DNA from: Sideroxydans sp.
Lineage (GTDB): Bacteria > Pseudomonadota > Gammaproteobacteria > Burkholderiales > Gallionellaceae
DNA: 5,295 nucleotides
Direction: 5' to 3'
Assembly (NCBI GenBank): GCA_030823965.1
Contig: JAVBYP010000104.1
Coordinates: 1-5,295 of the forward strand
The notes beneath the pieces are model-generated. The model did not search any database and was not told the DNA's origin. It was given only the letters and a program-made list of their open reading frames with translations. Position numbers and translations under genes: made by a program. Positions 1 through 5,295 of this stretch are shown piece by piece. How positions within the stretch are numbered: the stretch's first letter is position 1; the number at the start of each line of letters is the position of its first letter.

Positions 1-720
1 CTGGGCTGGTTGCTCACAGACAATTCTGTCTTTTACAACTTTTCGATTCAGAGCGGATTGTGGTTCTTTCTCTTGCCGCTGTTCGCCAGTGTTGCTCACC
101 GCATGATTCCTTTCTTCACCAGTAATGCGTTGTCGCACCCAGATGTACCGCGTCCCTTCTGGCCGTGGTGGACGATGTTGGCGGGTAGCGTCATGCATGG
201 TGTCTTGTCATTCTCAGGAGCGACGAATTGGTTATGGTTGTGCGATGCGCCGATAGCGGCATCTGCTTTGTATCTGAGCTATCTATGGGGATTTCGCCGC
301 AGTTTGAGTAACCCGCTGTTGGCAGTGTTGCATGTGGGCTTCGGGTGGATGGGGATCGCTATGCTGTTTTTTACCACGCAGAGTTTGGTCGCTTTCATTA
401 GCGGAGAATATATTTGGGCATTGGCTCCATTGCATGCACTCACCATCGGTTGCTACGCCACCTTGATGATCGGGATGGGGACACGTGTCACCCTCGGCCA
501 TTCTGGCCTGCCATTCAATATTGGAACTTCGCTCAAGCTGATGTTCCTCGGCATGCAGTTAGTAACATTGCTGCGGGTGATGGCGGATGTGTTGCCGCTA
601 CAAAATAGCTACGTCTGGTATGTCGTTTCAGCAATTGGATGGTTGGCCTGCTTCTCACCGTGGGTGTGGCGCTATCTACCTGCTTTTTGGCGCCCGCGTG
701 CGGATGGGCAACCGGGTTGA
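1..720 (+). CDS. nnrS: NnrS family protein, C-terminal part (cut by left window edge)
   Basis: The reading frame is open from base 1 to the TGA at 718-720, giving about 239 residues. Family members are usually near 400, so the N-terminal part lies outside the window and the apparent TTG start at 10 is not a real start. The fragment is very hydrophobic, with about six or seven membrane segments separated by short loops. Family-like features are the HRMIPFF stretch (His codon at 97-99), the segment starting PLHALTIG (His at 433-435) and the RVTLGHSG motif (His at 499-501); such histidines are candidate haem or metal ligands. NnrS proteins are inner-membrane proteins that accompany denitrification or NO-response genes and protect against nitrosative stress; their biochemistry is not settled. 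The C-terminus is short, basic and probably cytoplasmic. The next gene is 242 bases away, so co-transcription is uncertain. Family assignment is confident; the exact role in this organism is inferred. Confidence 0.88.
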   Translation: MGWLLTDNSVFYNFSIQSGLWFFLLPLFASVAHRMIPFFTSNALSHPDVPRPFWPWWTMLAGSVMHGVLSFSGATNWLWLCDAPIAASALYLSYLWGFRRSLSNPLLAVLHVGFGWMGIAMLFFTTQSLVAFISGEYIWALAPLHALTIGCYATLMIGMGTRVTLGHSGLPFNIGTSLKLMFLGMQLVTLLRVMADVLPLQNSYVWYVVSAIGWLACFSPWVWRYLPAFWRPRADGQPG

Positions 721-737
721 GATCAGTGCAACACCCC

Positions 738-782
738 GATCAAAATAACTCTAATTTTCAAACAGAAAATTGATTTTAGATC
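738..782 (+). repeat. Nested AT-rich inverted repeat after nnrS, possible weak terminator
   Basis: An inner perfect 7-bp stem pairs AATTTTC (753-759) with GAAAATT (765-771) around a 5-base loop. An outer arm GATCAAAAT (738-746) pairs with ATTTTaGATC (773-782), with one bulged A. The structure begins 18 bases after the nnrS stop. It is AT-rich and is not followed by a run of T, so as an intrinsic terminator it would be weak. It could equally be an operator or a chance palindrome in AT-rich DNA. Confidence 0.3.
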
Positions 783-962
783 ACTGATTCTATTGCCCTA
801 AATATTTCACTTTCCATCTAAAGATATTCCTTGATGCGCCGACAATACATGCATTGAAACAGAATGTATATTCAATTGAGTGAGTCTACATTTTCTAAAT
901 AGGCTTAATTCAATTACGCAGTTCAGGTTGTGGCACGAAAACTATAAATAAGGGAGTACGCA
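783..962 (+). promoter_or_regulatory. AT-rich leader of the chemoreceptor gene with strong RBS
   Basis: This AT-rich spacer should hold the promoter of the chemoreceptor gene if that gene is transcribed independently of nnrS. The ribosome binding site AGGGAG (951-956) sits six bases before the ATG at 963 and fixes that start. No promoter stands out: the best sigma-70-like pair I found is TTGCCC (793-798) with TCTAAA (817-822) at 18-base spacing, which is a weak match. A sigma-28 flagellar promoter was looked for and not found. A palindrome TCAATTGA lies at 872-879. Confidence 0.35.
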
Positions 963-2945
963 ATGAAACTATCTTCAATAAGCCAAAGGCTGGTGCTGCT
1001 CGTCATGGTGCCCCTCATCGCACTGACTGTACTGGCCAGTTTACTGATATTCCAAGCATATACGACGTATCGAAATAGTATCCAAACGCATCAACTCATG
1101 AGCTTTTCGGTCAGTGCGGGAAATTTGATCCATACGCTTCAGATAGAGCGCGGGGCAACAGCCGGTTTCCTACAATCGAAAGGGCAAAAATTCTCTGATG
1201 TATTGCCAGATATACGCAATAAGACGAATGAACGATTGGCGGATCTTGCTAAAGAAGTCGTCATGATCGATCCAGTTCAAATGCCTAAGCTGGTTGAGGC
1301 AGTCTCAAAAGCACAAGACAGTCTCAAAAAGCTTGCCGATATGCGTCAACGCTCAAGTGATTTTTCGCTAACCGTACCAGAGGAAGTGGCGTATTACACG
1401 GGAACGATATTTCAGTTGATCGATGCAATGGGGGTAGGTGTCGAACTGAATAGTGATGCCTCCATTTCTCAACAGATGATCGCGTACCTCAGTTTCATTC
1501 GCGCCAAGGAAAACGCAGGGCAGGAACGTGCATTGATCACTGCAGCTTTTGCTGCCAACAAGATCGAGCCCGCGCAATACAGAGCCATCTTGACCAAGAT
1601 CAATCATCAAGAAGCCTATCTGAATGACTTTCGCAGTATCAGCAATGCTGAAATTAACGCTTCACTTGTTGCAGTTTTAGATGGTGTTGCAGCAAATGAG
1701 GTGGCAGGCTATCGCGAGACACTCATAAGCAAGTCGTCTGAAGGTGATTTTGGAGTTGAGCCTACGCAATGGTTCAAAACGATCACAACTAAGATCGATG
1801 GACTTCACTCAACAGAAGAGCTAGTCACCAAACAAATATATAGGGATGCCGCCGCACTTCAGCAAGCGAGTCGGGCTCAACTAATTGCCGTCCTGCTTGG
1901 GGGGCTAGTCGCGGTCTTATTGACCATTGTAGTTTCTTATTGGGTGGCTAAGAGTATTGGCACTCCGCTTAATGAGATGGTGAGCTTCACCGAAAAGGCC
2001 ATTGCCGATAACGACTTCTCTGGCAAAGTGCCTGAGCATGGTGCCTCCGAAGTCGTTCGTACAGGTAAAGCTTTGAACCATCTCATCGAGAAATTCCGCA
2101 AGATAATCTTGGAGACAAAAAAATCGAGTGAGCAGATCACTGCGGCGGCACATGTGCTGGCTCTTTCGAGCAATGAAGTCAAAGAAAACTCAATCGTACA
2201 GTCTAGTGCTGCGGAGTCTGTTGCTGCCGCTGTTGAAGAGTCCTCAGTCAGCATCAGCGAAACGGCTAACAATGCACAAGCTGCTGCCGAATTGGTGATC
2301 CACGCTCGTAAGGATAGTGAGAATGCGGGGAGGATCATGCAGGAGACTGTCGTCAAGATGGATGATGTCGCAAAGTTGATACGAGACTCTGGTGATAGCG
2401 TGCATCACCTTGATGAAAGCTCACAGAAGATCGGACACATCGTTCAAGTCATCAAAGAGATCGCTGATCAAACGAATCTACTTGCTTTGAATGCGGCGAT
2501 TGAAGCCGCCCGCGCCGGAGAGCAAGGCCGAGGGTTTGCAGTGGTGGCGGATGAAGTAAGAAAGTTGGCAGAGCGCACTGGGTTGGCAACTGGTGAGATT
2601 GCTGCTTTGATCAAAGCTATTCAGGATGATATCGGTGGAACTGTAGTTTCAATGCAACAAGCCAATATGAATGCGGCTTCAAGTTTGGAACTCGTCAACA
2701 AATCAGCAGATGCACTTCAACAGATCGACAAGGATGATGTTGAGGTCTCCAACGATGTGATGAGCATTTCCAATGCGCTGGCTGAACAAGATGCCGCTAT
2801 TCGCCAAATCGCTGTCAATATCGAACAAATCGCTCAAATGACAGAGAGCAACAACAATGCTTCTACTGCCAACAATACGACCGCATCCGAGTTGGATGGG
2901 CTTGCATTACAACTAAGAAATTCTGTCGCTGTGTATAAGGTGTGA
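963..2945 (+). CDS. Methyl-accepting chemotaxis protein with NIT (nitrate/nitrite-sensing) periplasmic domain
   Basis: A complete 660-residue transmembrane chemoreceptor. Order of parts: short cytoplasmic N-terminus, TM1 (about 11-31), periplasmic helical sensor (about 54-290), TM2 (about 306-328), HAMP (about 329-381, Pro335 near its start), then the antiparallel signalling bundle. The sensor carries the two NIT-type signatures, [12 protein letters not shown] (59-70) and [10 protein letters not shown] (182-191), with Arg63 and Arg189 as counterparts. The hairpin tip from [18 protein letters not shown] through EVRKLAER (499-538) is the near-invariant region that binds CheA and CheW. Glu425-Glu426 is a candidate methylation pair on the first helix; Glu608-Gln609 is a candidate on the second. 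There is no CheR-tethering pentapeptide at the C-terminus (ends AVYKV). NIT domains occur in the nitrate/nitrite antiterminator NasR and in many receptors, so nitrate or nitrite is the likeliest cue; the ligand is inferred. ATG start supported by AGGGAG six bases upstream. No chemotaxis gene adjoins it. Confidence 0.93.
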   Translation: MKLSSISQRLVLLVMVPLIALTVLASLLIFQAYTTYRNSIQTHQLMSFSVSAGNLIHTLQIERGATAGFLQSKGQKFSDVLPDIRNKTNERLADLAKEVVMIDPVQMPKLVEAVSKAQDSLKKLADMRQRSSDFSLTVPEEVAYYTGTIFQLIDAMGVGVELNSDASISQQMIAYLSFIRAKENAGQERALITAAFAANKIEPAQYRAILTKINHQEAYLNDFRSISNAEINASLVAVLDGVAANEVAGYRETLISKSSEGDFGVEPTQWFKTITTKIDGLHSTEELVTKQIYRDAAALQQASRAQLIAVLLGGLVAVLLTIVVSYWVAKSIGTPLNEMVSFTEKAIADNDFSGKVPEHGASEVVRTGKALNHLIEKFRKIILETKKSSEQITAAAHVLALSSNEVKENSIVQSSAAESVAAAVEESSVSISETANNAQAAAELVIHARKDSENAGRIMQETVVKMDDVAKLIRDSGDSVHHLDESSQKIGHIVQVIKEIADQTNLLALNAAIEAARAGEQGRGFAVVADEVRKLAERTGLATGEIAALIKAIQDDIGGTVVSMQQANMNAASSLELVNKSADALQQIDKDDVEVSNDVMSISNALAEQDAAIRQIAVNIEQIAQMTESNNNASTANNTTASELDGLALQLRNSVAVYKV

Positions 2946-2951
2946 TTTGGT

Positions 2952-2996
2952 GTGCCACCCTTTAGCTCGATGAGGCAAAGGGGGATAAAGTGGCAC
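2952..2996 (+). terminator. Hairpin just after the chemoreceptor stop, terminator-like but without a T-run
   Basis: The structure starts six bases after the TGA at 2943-2945. Outer arms GTGCCA (2952-2957) and TGGCAC (2991-2996) pair perfectly. Directly inside, CCCTTT (2958-2963) pairs with AAAGGG (2977-2982), followed after a bulged A by a GC/GC pair of dinucleotides and an 8-base loop. The right side has an 8-base bulge (2983-2990). That makes about 14 base pairs, many of them G-C. Position fits a transcript end or 3'-stabilising structure, but no U-tract follows, so a classical intrinsic terminator is not shown. Confidence 0.45.
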
Positions 2997-3245
2997 CACA
3001 TGAAAATGCAGAGATATCGACCGACTCGATTTGGCGCAAATAGAAATTTCTTATTTTGGGAGAGAGGTTCAGTTGGAGATTCGCTGATTTTATATCTGCA
3101 TCATCTTCAACATACCGCCAACAATACGGCTACTGCGGTAGCGCATCCTACTCTAGGCAAAGATATTGGATATCGTATCCGAGCACCTTCGTGTCAAAGT
3201 TCGTTTGTCCCGTTCTAATAAATTAAATACGCAAATAAACAATAG

Positions 3246-3290
3246 GATAATGTTGCATTGCTTTTATATGAAATGGCATTTAAGATAGTA
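3246..3290 (+). promoter_or_regulatory. Promoter-like stretch with two related palindromes upstream of the exporter operon
   Basis: Two palindromes share the same half-sites: AATG-TTG-CATT (3249-3259) and AAATG-G-CATTT (3271-3281). Their centres are 22 bases apart, about two helical turns. A GATAAT hexamer (3246-3251) resembles a -10 element but lacks a good -35 partner. A second weak pair is TTGCTT (3258-3263) with TAAGAT (3281-3286) at 17-base spacing. The arrangement would suit an operator overlapping a promoter, about 35-70 bases before the adaptor start. Binding is inferred, and short AT-rich palindromes do arise by chance. Confidence 0.3.
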
Positions 3291-3316
3291 GTCAATTACT
3301 AACTTGGTGTTATTCA

Positions 3317-4480
3317 ATGTCTGGGCAAAGATTCAAATTTCTGGCTATCGGTGTTGGGGTGCTCATGGTTTTCATGTGGGTCATCTTGACGCAAGGACCA
3401 TTGGCACCCGTCAAAGTCACCGTCGAAAAAATCCAAATCGGCAATCTGAGTAATGAGGTGTTCGGCATCGGCACGGTGAAGGCTAGACGTAGTTACAACC
3501 TAGCACCCATCATGACGAGTCGAGTCAAAAACGTTTTGGTCGATCAGGGGGAAGAGGTCATTGCGGGGCAGGTGCTAGCCGAAATGGATCCCGTCGATCT
3601 AGATGACAAATTGGCGGGTAGCCAGCGCGTGGTAGAGAAAACGGCGAGTGCGATCCAAGCTGGTCTAGCACAAGAGAGTGAAGCGCAAAGCCGTCTAAAA
3701 ACCATCACCGCCACATTGACTCGGTATCAGGAGTTGCGGGAAGGTGGCTTTGTCAGTCAAGAGATGTTCGATGCGAAGGTGCACGAAAAGAATGCTGCTG
3801 CTTCTGCGTTGGCTGCAGCTTCGGCGAATCTCGCTATCGCCCGCGATGAACATTCACGAGCACAAGCTGATGCGCGCGGCATCGGCAAGGCGCGTGCGCA
3901 GACGCGTTTGATCAGCCCTATCAATGGTGTCGTTGCAGTCAGGTTAGCGGAGCCGGGTAGCACGGTGGTTGGCGGGCAGGTCGTTATTCAGGTGGTCGAT
4001 CCGAATAGCCTGTGGGTGGAAACGCGCATCCCGCAACAACAAGCGGGATTGGTGCGTGTCGGACAAGTAGCCGAGGTCGTGCTGCGATCACAGGCGCACA
4101 GCCCGGTCGCAGGCAAGGTGGCTCGTATCGATATGGTGAGCGACGCGGTAACTGAAGAACGCATCGTCAATGTCTCACTTTCAAAAGCAAATGCCAGTAT
4201 CGGTGAATATGCGGAAGTCACGCTAAAGTTGCCCGACTTGAATGACGTGCGCAGTATCTCTAGCGCTGCCGTAAAACGAGTTAATAAAGTGAGTGGCGTG
4301 TGGGTCTTGCAGAAGGGCGAGGTAGTGTTCAAGCCCGTCAAGATAGGCTTCTCTACGATGGATGGGCGGACTCAGATATTGGATGGTCTAAAAGATGGTG
4401 ATGAGGTGATCGTGTATAGCCAACAAGCCATGCGCGAGGGTCTCAAAGTCAAAGCCGTATCAGCGCTGGTAAAAGGCTAA
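3317..4480 (+). CDS. Periplasmic adaptor (membrane fusion protein, HlyD/AcrA/MacA type) of a tripartite exporter
   Basis: A complete 387-residue adaptor that should link an inner-membrane pump to an outer-membrane TolC-like channel. A single N-terminal membrane anchor spans about 8-25. Two half-lipoyl segments follow (about 61-92, with VDQGEEVIAGQVLAEMDP, and 197-228, with RLISPINGVV and EPGSTVVGGQ). They flank an alanine-rich coiled-coil hairpin (about 95-192). At the hairpin turn, Arg136, Leu140, Ser147 and Asp152 in RYQELREGGFVSQEMFD fit the known R-L-S pattern by which adaptors meet TolC tips. A beta-barrel (about 230-305) and a membrane-proximal domain (about 315-380) complete the fold. 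Start ATG 3317 keeps the whole anchor; later Met codons at 3365 and 3374 would destroy it. The ribosome binding site is weak (GGTG at 3306-3309). The stop is three bases before the permease start, so the two are almost certainly one operon. There is no lipobox cysteine. Substrate is unknown. Confidence 0.92.
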   Translation: MSGQRFKFLAIGVGVLMVFMWVILTQGPLAPVKVTVEKIQIGNLSNEVFGIGTVKARRSYNLAPIMTSRVKNVLVDQGEEVIAGQVLAEMDPVDLDDKLAGSQRVVEKTASAIQAGLAQESEAQSRLKTITATLTRYQELREGGFVSQEMFDAKVHEKNAAASALAAASANLAIARDEHSRAQADARGIGKARAQTRLISPINGVVAVRLAEPGSTVVGGQVVIQVVDPNSLWVETRIPQQQAGLVRVGQVAEVVLRSQAHSPVAGKVARIDMVSDAVTEERIVNVSLSKANASIGEYAEVTLKLPDLNDVRSISSAAVKRVNKVSGVWVLQKGEVVFKPVKIGFSTMDGRTQILDGLKDGDEVIVYSQQAMREGLKVKAVSALVKG

Positions 4481-4483
4481 GTC

Positions 4484-5295
4484 GTGATCAACTTAGCGAG
4501 CCGGGATATTTTGCATGGATGGGGAAAATTCGTATTCACCGGCATCGGCTTGGGTTTGCTGATCGGCGTGACGCTGACCATGGCGGGGGTGTATCGCGGA
4601 ATGGTCGATGATGCGCGCGTGCTGATCGAGAACGCGGGGGCTGATCTTTGGGTGGTGCAGCAGGGCACCTTGGGGCCATATGCCGAACCTTCTAGCGTGC
4701 ATGATGATGTGGCTAAAGACTTGTTGGGTATTCCGGGCATACGTGAAGCAGGAAATGTCACTTATCTGACCATGCAAATCCGTCATAACAGCAAAGACAT
4801 CCGCGTTATGGTGGTGGGATTCGAGATGGGTAAACCGGGTGAGCCGGCTTATCTTGTCGCAGGCCGCCCGATCACCCGTTCGCACTATGAAGCGTTGGCC
4901 GATATTAAGACCGGACTGGTCGTTGGCGACACCGTCACCATCCGTCGTCACACATACACCGTTGTAGGTTTGACGCACCGCATGGTCTCCTCCGGTGGCG
5001 ATCCGATGATCTTCATCCCACTGAAAGACGCACAGGAAGTGCAGTACCTTAAAGATAACGATTCGCTCGTCAACGAACGTGCGCGCACGGCTGCGAACCC
5101 CGCCTTCAATCGTCCCGGTGTTCCGGGATTGTTGGAGGCAATACAAGCCAGCCAGACCTCCAGCCGCTTCGTGAATGCCGTATTGGTGCGCACCATACAG
5201 GGTGGTGAAGCAGCGGTAGCCGATCAGATCGTGCGTTGGAAACATCTGCAAGCTTATTCCAAGGATCAGATGGACGAGATATTGGTGGCCCGATT
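4484..5295 (+). CDS. ABC transporter permease, MacB/FtsX/DevC type, N-terminal part (cut by right window edge)
   Basis: The frame starts at GTG 4484 and stays open to the last base, giving 270 residues without a stop. AAAGG at 4472-4476 lies seven bases upstream, inside the end of the adaptor gene, indicating translational coupling. The N-terminus INLASRDILHGWGKF is followed by one membrane segment (about 14-36). An extracytoplasmic domain of the MacB_PCD type comes next, with the DevC-like stretch GADLWVVQQGTLGP (52-65), VVGFEMGKPGEP (110-121) and a VGDTVTI strand (147-153). Such permeases usually have about 380-400 residues and end in a three-helix FtsX domain, which would lie beyond the edge. 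There is no nucleotide-binding domain in the visible part, so a separate ATPase is expected, probably the next gene. Unlike RND pumps, these permeases do not carry substrate through the membrane by proton exchange; MacB-like ones drive periplasmic substrate out through TolC. Substrate cannot be deduced. Confidence 0.85.
   Translation, partial: MINLASRDILHGWGKFVFTGIGLGLLIGVTLTMAGVYRGMVDDARVLIENAGADLWVVQQGTLGPYAEPSSVHDDVAKDLLGIPGIREAGNVTYLTMQIRHNSKDIRVMVVGFEMGKPGEPAYLVAGRPITRSHYEALADIKTGLVVGDTVTIRRHTYTVVGLTHRMVSSGGDPMIFIPLKDAQEVQYLKDNDSLVNERARTAANPAFNRPGVPGLLEAIQASQTSSRFVNAVLVRTIQGGEAAVADQIVRWKHLQAYSKDQMDEILVAR

Larger units (their letters stand above)
2946..3316. other. 371-base intergenic region with no convincing gene
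   Basis: Besides the hairpin at its left end, this gap holds several short inverted repeats: an AT-rich near-palindrome around GAAATTTC (3038-3056, one bulged T), GCTAC/GTAGC (3129-3142), and two overlapping ones, GATAT/ATATC (3162-3174) and GGATA/TATCC (3168-3180). The last 100 bases are strongly AT-rich and probably hold the promoter of the exporter genes. A GTG-initiated 88-codon frame at 2952-3218 exists, but its start lies inside the hairpin, it has no ribosome binding site and its product resembles nothing I know, so I do not call it. No tRNA, riboswitch or mobile-element ends were recognised. Confidence 0.6.

Noticed and set aside
770..784. FNR/DNR-like site TTGAT...ATCAC
   Set aside because: The spacer is five bases, whereas FNR-family sites need four (TTGAT-N4-ATCAA). 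The last base also differs. It overlaps the nested inverted repeat, which explains the symmetry.
931..946. Sigma-54 promoter starting with TGGCACG
   Set aside because: The -24 half is perfect, but the -12 half reads CTAT instead of TTGC, and transcription would begin only a few bases before the ATG, across the ribosome binding site.
2868..3128. 12-base exact repeat GCCAACAATACG at 2868-2879 and 3117-3128, in the same frame, suggesting a decayed duplicate of the receptor C-terminus
   Set aside because: The flanking sequence shows no further similarity, and one 12-base match in a window of this size is near chance expectation.
2952..3218. GTG-initiated 88-codon open frame after the chemoreceptor
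   Set aside because: Its start lies within a hairpin, there is no ribosome binding site, the composition is unlike a folded protein and I recognise no family. It shares only a short TANNT peptide with the chemoreceptor end.
3246..3264. Fur box suggested by GATAATG followed by CATT
   Set aside because: The two arms are three bases apart rather than the spacing of the Fur consensus, and the right arm departs after CATT.
4493..5251. Long minus-strand open frame opposite the permease
   Set aside because: It is antisense to a clear permease reading frame with family motifs. Its translation is rich in His, Arg and Gln and has no recognisable domain, as expected for a shadow frame.

Overview
The window looks like a chromosomal segment of a Gram-negative proteobacterium, probably a betaproteobacterium. 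The reasons are the NnrS, chemoreceptor and HlyD/FtsX-type protein styles, the moderate GC content of the genes and the AT-rich spacers. A Gallionellaceae or Nitrosomonadales-like host is my best guess, but it rests on overall resemblance and was not tested. All recognised genes are on the + strand.

Layout: (1) positions 1-720 hold the C-terminal part of an NnrS-family multi-pass membrane protein, linked to nitric oxide and nitrosative stress and cut by the left window edge. (2) Positions 721-962 are an AT-rich spacer with a nested inverted repeat just after nnrS and a clear ribosome binding site before the next gene. (3) Positions 963-2945 hold a complete 660-residue methyl-accepting chemotaxis protein whose periplasmic sensor matches the nitrate/nitrite-sensing (NIT) domain, followed by HAMP and a cytoplasmic signalling hairpin. 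(4) Positions 2946-3316 are a 371-base gap with no convincing gene. It holds a terminator-like hairpin after the chemoreceptor, several short inverted repeats and an AT-rich, promoter-like stretch. (5) Positions 3317-4480 hold a complete periplasmic adaptor (membrane fusion protein) of the HlyD/AcrA/MacA type. (6) From 4484 to the right edge runs the N-terminal 270 residues of a MacB/FtsX/DevC-type ABC transporter permease, three bases after the adaptor stop.

Functionally there are two modules. The left one (NnrS plus NIT chemoreceptor) points to nitrogen-oxide physiology: one protein linked to coping with NO, one that may steer motility by nitrate or nitrite. The right one is the start of a tripartite ABC export operon (adaptor, permease and, by expectation, an ATPase further right, working with a TolC-like outer membrane channel). 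Its substrate cannot be read from the sequence. I see no mobile element, tRNA, rRNA or CRISPR array, and no strong evidence of an undescribed system. The most interesting points are the NnrS/NIT-receptor pairing and the paired palindromes upstream of the exporter.
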